From the NCBI GenBank assembly GCA_009775605.1, contig VSPV01000065.1, forward strand, positions 1-14,377: a stretch of DNA of 14,377 nucleotides, given 5' to 3'. Both the position numbers and the translations under genes were made by a program. How positions within the stretch are numbered: the first letter of the stretch is position 1; each line of letters opens with the position of its first letter. Shown piece after piece: positions 1 to 7,790 of this stretch. This DNA is from Paramuribaculum sp. (lineage in GTDB: Bacteria; Bacteroidota; Bacteroidia; Bacteroidales; Muribaculaceae). The notes beneath the pieces were generated by a model. That model did not search any database. It was not told the origin of the DNA and saw nothing but the letters and a program-made list of their open reading frames with translations.

Positions 1-95
1 CTCAAAAATTAAACGAAAACATAGGTGTTGCATTTATAACTTGAATCCACCTTTTAATTCAACCAACGGGTAAATAAAGTAACTCCGGAATATGA

Positions 96-129
96 CTTAG
101 AGGGTCGGCGGTATCGCCGACCCTCTAAG
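96..129. repeat. Perfect 15-bp inverted repeat (hairpin) downstream of aroB
   Basis: Arms at 96-110 and 115-129 are perfect complements (CTTAGAGGGTCGGCG and its reverse complement) around a 4-nt GTAT loop. The hairpin lies about 100 nt beyond the aroB stop codon, where the transcript of the minus-strand operon would end. Neither side carries a T-tract, so it is not a canonical intrinsic terminator. It could be a factor-assisted terminator, a 3' stabilising stem or an intergenic repeat unit. A weaker stem (CCCTG at 135-139 with CAGGG at 147-151) sits between it and the gene. Confidence 0.75.
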
Positions 130-228
130 CTATGCCCTGGTATCGACAGGGTGAGGTTGTCGTAGCCCCGCGAAATGGTAATTTATCAATTCTCCGACAC
201 CCACGCGTAATTCCGATGAAAATGGCGA

Positions 229-1278
229 TTACACGCCGAGGAGGTCGCGGGTGATGTCGAGGGCAGCGGCGGCATCGGCGCGGCTCACGGTGCAGTCCAC
301 GCGGGGGGAGCCGGGGGCGTCGAGCAGCGTGAAATTGAGGGTGTCGGTGCCCGCTGAATTCTTTTTGTCGGACGCCATGAGGCGCATGAGCACCGGATAG
401 TCGTCGCAGCTGAAATGTGGCTGCGGATAATACTCCTTTACGAACGCAGCCACCTGCTGAAGCACGTCGGACGACAGTCCGCACTGCATCCTCGACAGTA
501 CCAGGGCCGAGACCAGACCGTGGGCCACCGATATGCCGTGGGGCACCGGGCGGCGGCGCTCAAGCGCCAGTTCCTCCAGCGCGTGACCCGCGGTGTGTCC
601 GAGGTTGAGGGCCTTGCGCAGCCCTTTTTCAAACGGGTCGGCAGCCGTCACCGCTATTTTCACTTTCATGGATTTCTCCACTATGCCGCCGAGGCGTTGC
701 GGCGCGAGCGCCACGGGGTCGGTGCGCAGGGCTTCCGCGAGTGTGTCGGGGCCGTCGAGCAGCGCGTGCTTGAGCACTTCGCCGTAGCCGCTGAGTATCT
801 CTTCCGGCGGCAGCGTGGCGAAAAAAGCCGGGCATACTATCACAGCCTGCGGGTCGCTGAACACACCTATCTGGTTTTTCAGACCGGCGAAATTCACGCC
901 GGTCTTGCCGCCCACGGCAGCGTCCACGGCCCCCAGAACGGTCGTAGCGACGTTTACGCAGCGTATGCCGCGCTTATATGTGGCGGCGGCGAATCCTCCA
1001 AGATCGGTCACCATTCCTCCGCCAATGTTCACGGCAAGAGAGTGACGTGAAAGTCCCGCGCGCGTCATGGCCTCCCATACATCTGAGGCCGCAGCGATGG
1101 TCTTGTTGGAGTCTCCGGCCGCTATGGTGATTCTTTCCGTGCCGGGCAGGATATCGTCGGGCAGCAGACGGGCCACATTTGTGTCGGTAATTATCACGCA
1201 GCGGTCGGCTCGGGATGCGGCAACGGTTTCCGCGAGCACGGGTGCGAGGCTGTCGGTGAATATGATCTGTGATGCCAT
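229..1278 (-). CDS. aroB: 3-dehydroquinate synthase
   Basis: Second step of the shikimate pathway: NAD-dependent cyclisation of DAHP to 3-dehydroquinate in the cytoplasm. The 349-residue protein has the family's usual length. Visible motifs are the NAD-binding GGG (86-88) with D92 and GG, the VDAAVGGKTGVN segment (about 118-129), GYGEVLKHAL (164-173), and the metal ligands E167, H228 (in LNLGHTAGH) and H247 (in PHG). All the expected zinc-binding positions are present, so it should be active. The ATG at 1278 lies 3 nt after the HAD gene stop, which indicates co-transcription and probably translational coupling. It is the last gene of the probable four-gene minus-strand operon. aroK is also in this window but in a separate operon on the other strand. 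Confidence 0.96.
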   Translation of the reverse strand: MASQIIFTDSLAPVLAETVAASRADRCVIITDTNVARLLPDDILPGTERITIAAGDSNKTIAAASDVWEAMTRAGLSRHSLAVNIGGGMVTDLGGFAAATYKRGIRCVNVATTVLGAVDAAVGGKTGVNFAGLKNQIGVFSDPQAVIVCPAFFATLPPEEILSGYGEVLKHALLDGPDTLAEALRTDPVALAPQRLGGIVEKSMKVKIAVTAADPFEKGLRKALNLGHTAGHALEELALERRRPVPHGISVAHGLVSALVLSRMQCGLSSDVLQQVAAFVKEYYPQPHFSCDDYPVLMRLMASDKKNSAGTDTLNFTLLDAPGSPRVDCTVSRADAAAALDITRDLLGV

Positions 1279-1281
1279 GGG

Positions 1282-2031
1282 TCAGTTGAGATTAAGAGAG
1301 GTGGTGAGCAGGCCGTACACGAGTATGGGGAACTGTGCCGCGGCCTGGGTCATTGAGGGGAAAACTATCGCGGCTCCCGCGTCCCACAGCTCGTTCTCGG
1401 GGAGATTGCCGGTGTTGACGGCTATGGTGAATATTCCGGCTTTGTCGGCCGCCTCAACTCCGAGAGGGGCGTTCTCAAGCACTATGCAGCGGTCGGGTCT
1501 CACTCCGGCAAGTTCCAGACCTTTGAGGAACGGTTCGGGATGAGGTTTGCCGTGGGTCACATCGCGCGAAGTTACGCGCAGACCGGCCGTGAATGCTCCC
1601 GGATAGTCGCTGTCAAGGCGGTTGAGCAGCGAGTTCTGGCCGGAGCCTGTCACCAGCACGCGTGTCATTCCCACTCCTTCCATGAATCTCAGGATTTCCG
1701 CGGCGCCTTCCATGGGACGCGGAGGCTGCATGGCGGCGAATATCTCGGTCTTGCGGCGGTAGAGCGCCTCTTTTTCCTCGTCGGATGCCGGGCGCCCGAG
1801 ATAACGGCGGAATAGCAGGTCGATGGTGGCACGGCCCGTGCGTCCTTCGTGGCGAAGGAACTCCTGCCGCTCTATCTCCACGCCCTGTTCGCGCATCATC
1901 TGCTGCCAGGCGGCAGCATGGCCGGGCATCGAGTCGTAGAGGGTGCCGTCCATATCTATCAGGGCGGCTTCGGGGCGCACTTCCATATAGTCGTGGCGGC
2001 GCAGGAACCGGGTTATTATATCGTTGTACAT
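1282..2031 (-). CDS. HAD-superfamily phosphatase/phosphomutase (beta-phosphoglucomutase-like)
   Basis: A 249-residue protein of the haloacid dehalogenase superfamily, subfamily I. Motif I is IDMDGTLYDS, with nucleophile D26 and acid/base D28. Motif II is VTGSG (127-131), motif III is K162 in HGKPHPEPF, and motif IV is the LENAPLGVEAA segment (185-195). The helical cap lies between residues about 40 and 100. The GKPxPxxF plus E-N/D-xxxGVxAA pattern is typical of the beta-phosphoglucomutase/phosphatase branch, which acts on small phosphorylated sugars or similar metabolites; the substrate cannot be told from sequence. Motif IV has EN where many relatives have ED, a common variant. M1 gives a 25-residue lead before motif I; M16 (ATG at 1986-1984) is an equally plausible start. 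The gene lies 30 nt after the AsmA-like gene and 3 nt before aroB. Confidence 0.9.
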   Translation of the reverse strand: MYNDIITRFLRRHDYMEVRPEAALIDMDGTLYDSMPGHAAAWQQMMREQGVEIERQEFLRHEGRTGRATIDLLFRRYLGRPASDEEKEALYRRKTEIFAAMQPPRPMEGAAEILRFMEGVGMTRVLVTGSGQNSLLNRLDSDYPGAFTAGLRVTSRDVTHGKPHPEPFLKGLELAGVRPDRCIVLENAPLGVEAADKAGIFTIAVNTGNLPENELWDAGAAIVFPSMTQAAAQFPILVYGLLTTSLNLN

Positions 2032-2061
2032 ACCGTTGATAAGATTTGATCAGAAGGGGGA

Positions 2062-5000
2062 TTATTTTTTCTTTTTGGCCGATGTCTGTTCGGGCTCCTC
2101 TCCAGGCATCACGAATCCGGCGGGGCGAGTGAGCACGCCCTCCTTTATGAGCATCACGGAATCGGCGTGAGATATGGTGTCGGAAGTCTCTGCGGGCGTG
2201 GAACCTGGCACGGGTGCGGTTATTCCCAGCCGCGGACGGCCGCGGCGCGCGCCACGGCGGAACATGTTGCCTATCTCTTTCACCAGGTTCACGCGCACTG
2301 TATCGGAAATCGAGGTGGACGAGGCCACGGTCTTTTCGTTGATGCGGGCTTTGCCCACGCGTATTTTCATGTCATCGGGGGTTCCCTTTATGTTTATGCC
2401 GAATTTGAAGGGAAGCGGCGATTTGAGCACCGAAATATGGTAATCGAGGTTCAGACCCATGTCGTTGCCTCCGCGCACTCCGAATTTATAGCGGTCCATG
2501 TCGAAGATGAACGGATAGAGGTTGAGGCGCGAGTCCTTCACGGCCATCTCCACGTCCATGTGGTCTATCATATTGCGTTTCTTGTTCTTGAACATGAGCC
2601 ATTTGGAGAGAGTGGCGAATGTCTCGCTGTCGAGCAGCACGAGGCTGTCGCCAGATAATTTCAGGGCCATCTCAAGTGTGTTGAGCTGGAGGTTCATGGC
2701 CGAGTCGAGGCGTGTGGTAAGGGCCATGTCGGCGTTCACTATGCCCTCGAGGTCTTTGAGCATTGGCATGATGGAGTCGAGGTTGGGCACCATCCTTATC
2801 ACGTGGTTGAGGTCCATGCGCCTTACATTCATGCCCGCGGCGAAACTGAGGTCGGCGGCGTCGGGAGCCGAGAGCAGCGCGGAGAAATTCACATTGCCTA
2901 TGGGGCTGCGGGCAGAGAGACGGTCGAGCCTGAGGGCACCGTCGTAGACCGAAAGGTTTCCGGCCAGACGGTGCAGAATGACATCGGAATATACCACCTC
3001 GTCCGCCCGCAGGCGCACGTTGGCTGTCAGATTGCCGGGAATCACGAATGCGCCTCTGTCGTCCTCCGAGGTCTGGCTCTCGATGGATTTCTGCAGGCTT
3101 GCGGCATCGTCGGTGAGCGTCACGCTTCCGGCTGTGCCTTCTTCCACCTTGGTCATGAACGCAGCTCCGCGCAAGGCTGCCTCCGTCAGTTCGTTGACGT
3201 CGAGATGGCGCGAGGATGCGTTGAGGTTTATGTCGAGCGGACGTCGGCGGCGTCCGGCGAGCGCGCCGCGTATATTGCGTATGGTGCCGTCGATTCTCAG
3301 CGAGCTTTTGCCGGCGGTGACATCGGTGGGATGGAGGATGACGCTGTCGGTGTTGAAATCGAGATTCATGCTGTCCACGCGGGTACGCAGCGGAAATACG
3401 GGAGTGAACACCCTCACAGCGCGTGCCTTCAGGTTGCCGGAGGCCGTCCAGCGGCGCAGAAGCGAGGCGGTGGAATCGCTGACCTGAAGCCGGTTGGCCG
3501 TTTCAGAGGCTGCGGCCGAAGAATCGGTGCGCGCGGCATTGGGGCGGCGCGGACGGTTGGCGGTGCGGCGCACACGCGGATGCAGCGTGAGGTCGGCATG
3601 ACCGTCGGCAAGCAGGGCGCGGTTGTAGCGGTCGGCATACAGGGCGGTGCGGGCGTCGACCAGCGCCTTGATAAGGGGAGCCTTGTTGTTGCTCTCGAAT
3701 CGCTGTATGGAGCCTTTCACGGCCGCGTCGCGCAGCAGCATGCGGGTGGAGGTGGAATCATCTGTCACGGTGAGATGCCCGGCCGAGATGTTGACACCAA
3801 GCGGCGTCACGCTCGAGGTGTCGAGCGTAGATGCGACGTTGCGTGTGGCAAAGCCTATCTTCATGTCGCGCCCCGCGGCAACGGCTCCGTAGGCCGAGAT
3901 GCGGGCCGTGTCCACGGTCAGCGACGCGGTGAGGAGCGAGTCAATTTTCACCCCCTGATATTTTATGCGGGAGCTGGATCCGAGACGGAACACCGTGCGG
4001 GCGGTATAGGCCGTTACGGCGCTGTCGGGCGTGGAGAGGTTGAAATCGGTCAGGGCAAGTATGCCGTTGAGAATCACGCGGTGGAACCTTTTGGGAGTAA
4101 GGTCGGCCACGGAGAAATTGAAATCGGTCTCGCCGCGGAGGGTTCCGGTGATTTTCGCGGGCAGGCTGTCCATGAGCGAGGCCGGGAGAGAACCGAGGTT
4201 CACGTTGCCTTCAAAGCGCACTTTGAGACGTGGATTGGAGAGCGGATGCGCCACGGTGGCGGAGAGATCCATGTCCACCGACTTTCCGGAGGCTTTGAGG
4301 CGGCGAATGTCGAAGGTAGAGGCATCGAGGCTGTCGCCGGCTATCACGGCGCTGCCGTCGAGCGAAAGTTGCGTGAGATACAGCTGCCCCAGGCGCAGAC
4401 TGCCCGCTTCGGCTTTTACGTCGACCGACACCGACGGTATGCTGTCGGTGAGCGGTCGGTAATGCTTGTCGAGGCGTAGCCCTAATTTCATGGATAAGTC
4501 GGTGTCAAGCCCTTCGAAGCCCTTTTTATAGTTTTCGGGAATTATTTCCAGAAGGTCGGTGAGGCGCATGCGGTCTATGTCGAGGGTCAGTGTGTGAACC
4601 AGAGGCTGGTTCTCGAAGTTAAGGCCTGCGTTGAATGCCGCCTCGAGCTTCCCGACGGTGACTTTCATGTTTTCCAGACCGATTTCCGAAGGGTTGGCCT
4701 GACTCCATTTTACCTTTCCGTCGAGCCCGAACGGGAGGGTTGACAGTAAGACGGGATGTATGTTTCCGCCCGCGTCGCCGGATATGCTCAGGCTGTAGAG
4801 CGGTGCCTCATGGCCGAGCATCTCCGAATCGCGTAGGGTCACGGTGAAATCGATGGAGTCGGACGGCGCGCAGAAACGGGTGGGAAAGTCGCCGGTGATG
4901 GCGAACCGGTTGATGGAAAGAGGGGGAATCACCGTGGTGCCGTCGGTAGCCGTGGTGTCCGACGGCGGGATTATCGAGAAGTTGTCGATGGAGTCGGAAG

Positions 5001-5478
5001 CCACCATGAGATTAAGCCGGGGACGGTCGAAAGTCACGTCGTAGAGGGCAATGTGGCCCAGGGCGAGCTCTCCCACATTGATTCCGCCTGAGAAACGGTG
5101 CAAGGTCAGCAGCGTGTCGGCATCGGCAGGGAGGGTAGCGCGTATGGAGTCGGGAACGTCGCGGAGGCCCCGGCTCACGATGGCGAGAGAGTCAACGGTG
5201 ACTTCCAGACGGGGGAAGGTGTGCCAGAAGGTGAGTTCCACTCTTTTGGCGGCAACATCCGCAAGCAGATATTCCGATGCGGCGCGGTTGACCATCGGCG
5301 TGAGTTTCTGTGGCGTGAGATACCATACGGCAATGCTGATTGCGGCGATTAGCAGCACGGCAATGGCGCCTATGCCGATTCCGAGCCATTTGGCAAAGCG
5401 GAGCCAGAGCGGGCGCCGCTTGCGTGGGGGCTGCGGGTCGGTGCCTTCAGTGACGTTATGTGGGGATGTGGTGTTCAT
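2062..5478 (-). CDS. AsmA-like envelope protein
   Basis: A very large (1138-residue) AsmA-family protein. An N-terminal basic stretch (KRRPLWLRFAKW, about 20-31) is followed by one transmembrane helix (about 31-53). The rest would lie in the periplasm and is rich in beta-strand patterns and repeated short blocks such as DVTFDRPRLNL and DNFSIIPP, typical of the AsmA N-terminal repeats. The AsmA-like C-terminal region is about residues 850-1060. Proteobacterial relatives (YhdP, TamB, YdbH) form long hydrophobic-groove bridges implicated in phospholipid transport to the outer membrane; a similar role here is inference. An Arg/Ser-rich stretch near residues 640-670 looks like a linker. The C-terminus ends in AKKKK. 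The gene is 29 nt downstream of the DUF5715 lipoprotein and 30 nt upstream of the HAD gene, so the operon mixes envelope and metabolic functions. Long antisense frames over it are shadows of its GC-rich codon usage. Confidence 0.88.
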   Translation of the reverse strand: MNTTSPHNVTEGTDPQPPRKRRPLWLRFAKWLGIGIGAIAVLLIAAISIAVWYLTPQKLTPMVNRAASEYLLADVAAKRVELTFWHTFPRLEVTVDSLAIVSRGLRDVPDSIRATLPADADTLLTLHRFSGGINVGELALGHIALYDVTFDRPRLNLMVASDSIDNFSIIPPSDTTATDGTTVIPPLSINRFAITGDFPTRFCAPSDSIDFTVTLRDSEMLGHEAPLYSLSISGDAGGNIHPVLLSTLPFGLDGKVKWSQANPSEIGLENMKVTVGKLEAAFNAGLNFENQPLVHTLTLDIDRMRLTDLLEIIPENYKKGFEGLDTDLSMKLGLRLDKHYRPLTDSIPSVSVDVKAEAGSLRLGQLYLTQLSLDGSAVIAGDSLDASTFDIRRLKASGKSVDMDLSATVAHPLSNPRLKVRFEGNVNLGSLPASLMDSLPAKITGTLRGETDFNFSVADLTPKRFHRVILNGILALTDFNLSTPDSAVTAYTARTVFRLGSSSRIKYQGVKIDSLLTASLTVDTARISAYGAVAAGRDMKIGFATRNVASTLDTSSVTPLGVNISAGHLTVTDDSTSTRMLLRDAAVKGSIQRFESNNKAPLIKALVDARTALYADRYNRALLADGHADLTLHPRVRRTANRPRRPNAARTDSSAAASETANRLQVSDSTASLLRRWTASGNLKARAVRVFTPVFPLRTRVDSMNLDFNTDSVILHPTDVTAGKSSLRIDGTIRNIRGALAGRRRRPLDINLNASSRHLDVNELTEAALRGAAFMTKVEEGTAGSVTLTDDAASLQKSIESQTSEDDRGAFVIPGNLTANVRLRADEVVYSDVILHRLAGNLSVYDGALRLDRLSARSPIGNVNFSALLSAPDAADLSFAAGMNVRRMDLNHVIRMVPNLDSIMPMLKDLEGIVNADMALTTRLDSAMNLQLNTLEMALKLSGDSLVLLDSETFATLSKWLMFKNKKRNMIDHMDVEMAVKDSRLNLYPFIFDMDRYKFGVRGGNDMGLNLDYHISVLKSPLPFKFGINIKGTPDDMKIRVGKARINEKTVASSTSISDTVRVNLVKEIGNMFRRGARRGRPRLGITAPVPGSTPAETSDTISHADSVMLIKEGVLTRPAGFVMPGEEPEQTSAKKKK

Positions 5479-5507
5479 TTTTCAGTAGGAGGATTGTCGG
5501 AAGAAGT

Positions 5508-6257
5508 TCAGATGTCGGCCTCGGGGTAGGCTCCCTCGCAGACGGTAACGTGGAAACAGGGCTGTTTGCGTTCGTATTTCACGAGGCATTTTCCTTCGGC
5601 TCGCATGGCCCACAGCACTTCGCCCAGAAGGTTCTTGAGGTCTTCCATCGAGCGTGGAATGCGGTCGCTGTCGGGGGCGAAACGCGAGTAGCTGATGTCG
5701 ACCGTTGTGCCGAGCTGATGCACGGAGGAGTCGACGGCGTTGCGGTTGGCCCGGCGCAGACGCTTCACCGACATGGGTGTGCGCAGCACGCTCGTCACCT
5801 TTATGCGGTAGTCGCCGCCGCCGCGTGCCTCGAGAGAGTCGCGGAACCGCCGCCCTATCTCGTGGAGCATCGCTGCTCCTTCCGGCACCATGAAAGGACG
5901 GGAATGGGTTAGAGGTTCCACATAGAAGTCGGCACACGACACCACCTTCACCATCTCGCGCCCCGACTGCCAGTGGCTGCGGGTGTCGTTGAGCGGTGCT
6001 ATGCCTGTTTTTTCGGCTTCGGCCCAATGGATGTAGTTACTGTCGTTAAACACTTTTGCAAGAGGGCCGATATTATTGATTTTCATCTTTACCGTAGGCT
6101 CGGGGAGCTCCGCGAGAGGATGGTTCCAGCGGTCCACTGTGTCTTCGGTAAGTTCGTCGATGGTGAGGATGTGGTTGGGGTCGTTCAGGCGCCCTGAATC
6201 GCTGCCGCATCCCCCCAGAATCACGGCCAATATTATAAATGCCAATAAGCTGCGCAT
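5508..6257 (-). CDS. DUF5715-type lipoprotein with a D-Ala-D-Ala carboxypeptidase-like metal site
   Basis: A 249-residue predicted lipoprotein. A hydrophobic signal (residues 4-14) ends in the lipobox LGGC, with the lipidated cysteine at C17. The C-terminal half resembles the DUF5715 and peptidase M15/Hedgehog-DD-peptidase fold. It has TSVLRT (155-160) and the motif SVHQLGTTVD, which matches the SxHxxGxxxD zinc-site signature with H180 and D187; H236 in CFHVTV suits the third metal ligand. It may therefore cleave or bind peptidoglycan stem peptides at the envelope, but catalysis is not proven. Residues about 55-115 (the NNIGPLAKVFNDSNYIHW region) form a separate N-terminal segment. It is the first gene of the probable operon with the AsmA-like gene 29 nt downstream, a context consistent with cell-envelope work. 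ATG at 6257 is chosen because it gives a proper signal peptide. Confidence 0.82.
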   Translation of the reverse strand: MRSLLAFIILAVILGGCGSDSGRLNDPNHILTIDELTEDTVDRWNHPLAELPEPTVKMKINNIGPLAKVFNDSNYIHWAEAEKTGIAPLNDTRSHWQSGREMVKVVSCADFYVEPLTHSRPFMVPEGAAMLHEIGRRFRDSLEARGGGDYRIKVTSVLRTPMSVKRLRRANRNAVDSSVHQLGTTVDISYSRFAPDSDRIPRSMEDLKNLLGEVLWAMRAEGKCLVKYERKQPCFHVTVCEGAYPEADI

Positions 6258-6287
6258 GGTTCGGAATGGAATCGGGTTTTCAAACCG

Positions 6288-6318
6288 CTAAATTACAACT
6301 TTTACTCCGCCCCCGCAA
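6288..6318 (-). promoter_or_regulatory. Candidate Bacteroidetes-type promoter for the DUF5715-AsmA-HAD-aroB operon
   Basis: On the minus strand, TTG (6318-6316) is followed after 20 nt by TAATTTAG (6295-6288). The Bacteroidetes consensus is TTTG/TTG, a 19-21 nt spacer, then TAnnTTTG; the -7 element here has one mismatch. The implied transcription start lies about 20-25 nt before the ATG at 6257. The position fits, but the box is imperfect. Confidence 0.4.
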
Positions 6319-6430
6319 CCTCCGCGCGGCGGTTTGGCACCCCCGCCTCTATCTGGAAAACGCAGAATGTCGCCGGAACGGCAGAACATCCGCAGAACTG
6401 TTAATATAATTTCTCCATCCCTGAGGCCGT

Positions 6431-7693
6431 TTATTCATTTTCTGCCATTTTGCGGGGTTCTGCGGGACGACCTGTTAGGAGGCGGTCGAGCCAGGGGAGG
6501 ATGAGGGCGGATTTGAAGTAGTGGGAGGGAGGGTCTACGTTGGCGAGGCGGAAGAAGGTGGCGCGGTCTATGCCTTTGGGCATTGCATGGAGGGGAACAC
6601 GGGCAGCGGGGTCGGCAAAGGCGGGGTAGTGATGCCAGGTGAAGTTGTCGGGAGCTCCGGCGGCGGCGAATGCCCGGGCAACGATTTCAAAGTCGCGGTC
6701 CATGCCTCCCTCGGTGCAGATTACCGGGCGCGGGGCAAGGGCGGCCACGATGTCGGGGAAATCGAATTCAAGAAGGAATCCGGGTATGAGATGCTCTATG
6801 GAGTTGGGAAAGGCGCGCACGCCTGATGCGTCGGGGCGGTCCATGACGAGGGCACGCTCGCGGGTGCGGCACAGGAAATCGTTGTAGACAAAGGCGAATA
6901 TGGAGTCGTCGAGCAGCCCCAGGGCCATAAGCGTTTCGGTACCCAGGGAGAAGCCGCTGACTATTATCCTGGATTTATCCACGATAGGGACGGTTTTCAT
7001 CCAGTCGAGAATCACGCGGTCTTGCCACGAACTGAGCCCCAAGTAACTCCATCCGGCTTCGAGGAGAAAGCGTGAGGTCTCGAGATAGTCGAATCTACCG
7101 TCGTCCGAAAGCTCGCCGCACGAGGGATTGTCAACCGCTACGGCCACGAGACCGTGGCGCACGTAATGGAGCGCCATTGCGTTTACTCCCGCGGTGGTGT
7201 CGGCGGGACCGTCGAGCGAGAAGTTGCCCAGCCGCTCTCCGGCCAGCAGTTCCTTGGGTTGGCCGAATCCCGGGATGCAGAGTGCGGCGGGAACGGGACG
7301 GGAGGCGTCGACGCCGTCGGGTATTAGCACAAGAAAGGGCACTACGGTTGAGTCGAGCGGATAGCTTTCCCATTTTTCAAGCGTGTAGCCGGACCGTTTC
7401 ACCCGTTTGACAAGGCTTGGCGCTGCCGCCTGCTCCTTAGGATGACGCATGAGGCGTTTCATGGCGCTTTTCATTTCGGCCTGCCATGCCGGGAAAGTTT
7501 CCGGTGTTATTTCTGATGGATTGAATGTGAGGCGCGGAGGGTTGCGGCGAAGGAGTCCTTCCACGGCGCCGCGGGTGCGGAGCGAGCGCGAGTCGGCGCG
7601 CGTGCTGTCGCTGCCAACCGATGGCATGGCTGCTGCATGGAGTCCGGCAATCGCCGAGAGAAGGAAGGCAACGAGGAGTACTGATGGTTTCAT
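6431..7693 (-). CDS. Secreted alpha/beta hydrolase (Abhydrolase_7-type)
   Basis: A 420-residue predicted secreted hydrolase. With the start at 7693 the protein begins MKPSVLLVAFLLSAIAG, a clear signal peptide ending near LHAAA. An ATG at 7762 would add 23 non-hydrophobic residues and lies inside the arm of the terminator hairpin at 7721-7766, so it is rejected. The domain shows CIPGFGQPKE (139-148, oxyanion side), the nucleophile elbow GFSLG with S249, an acidic candidate D332 or D334 in EGGMDRDF, and a candidate catalytic H391 in DPPSHYF. The pattern YNDFLCRTRERA (270-281) and PNSIEHLIPGF is typical of Bacteroidetes Abhydrolase_7 proteins, often annotated as acetyl-xylan-esterase or dienelactone-hydrolase-like; the true substrate is unknown. 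Proximity to the fucosidase cluster suggests removal of ester groups from glycans (inference). No -7 box was seen upstream, so expression may come from read-through. Confidence 0.85.
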   Translation of the reverse strand: MKPSVLLVAFLLSAIAGLHAAAMPSVGSDSTRADSRSLRTRGAVEGLLRRNPPRLTFNPSEITPETFPAWQAEMKSAMKRLMRHPKEQAAAPSLVKRVKRSGYTLEKWESYPLDSTVVPFLVLIPDGVDASRPVPAALCIPGFGQPKELLAGERLGNFSLDGPADTTAGVNAMALHYVRHGLVAVAVDNPSCGELSDDGRFDYLETSRFLLEAGWSYLGLSSWQDRVILDWMKTVPIVDKSRIIVSGFSLGTETLMALGLLDDSIFAFVYNDFLCRTRERALVMDRPDASGVRAFPNSIEHLIPGFLLEFDFPDIVAALAPRPVICTEGGMDRDFEIVARAFAAAGAPDNFTWHHYPAFADPAARVPLHAMPKGIDRATFFRLANVDPPSHYFKSALILPWLDRLLTGRPAEPRKMAENE

Positions 7694-7720
7694 GGCAACG
7701 GATATCTTTGCTTTCAGATG

Positions 7721-7766
7721 AAAAAATGGCGGTGTGTCAGGTTTTGTGGAAGCTTGACACACCGCC
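7721..7766 (-). terminator. Intrinsic terminator after the CBM9-like gene
   Basis: Perfect 12-bp arms at 7755-7766 and 7728-7739 (read on the minus strand GGCGGTGTGTCA ... TGACACACCGCC) enclose a 15-nt loop and are followed on the minus strand by A and six T (7726-7721). It starts 24 nt beyond the stop codon of the CBM9-like gene and ends 27 nt before the hydrolase ATG. It should separate, at least partly, the fucosidase pair from the hydrolase. On the plus side the arm is followed by GTTTTAT, so weak bidirectional action is possible. Confidence 0.85.
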
Positions 7767-7790
7767 GTTTTATGGGATTATGAGTATGTA

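Noticed and set aside
415..1050. 211-codon plus-strand frame opposite aroB
   Set aside because: aroB on the other strand has all catalytic motifs; the antisense product is His/Arg-rich and without recognisable features.
2803..4479. 558-codon plus-strand open frame opposite the AsmA-like gene
   Set aside because: The translation is Gly/Arg/His/Val-rich with no recognisable motif, and it lies fully antisense to a convincing AsmA-like protein. GC-rich codon usage commonly leaves such antisense frames open.
6361..6398. Three GCAGAA repeats in the gap between the hydrolase and DUF5715 genes
   Set aside because: Units are 6-7 nt with uneven spacing (starts about 6362, 6381 and 6392). This is too short and irregular to call an operator or terminator.
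7703..7710. TATCTTTG on the plus strand just upstream of the hydrolase ATG
   Set aside because: It matches the -7 consensus but points away from the hydrolase, has no -33 element at the right distance, and no plus-strand gene follows.
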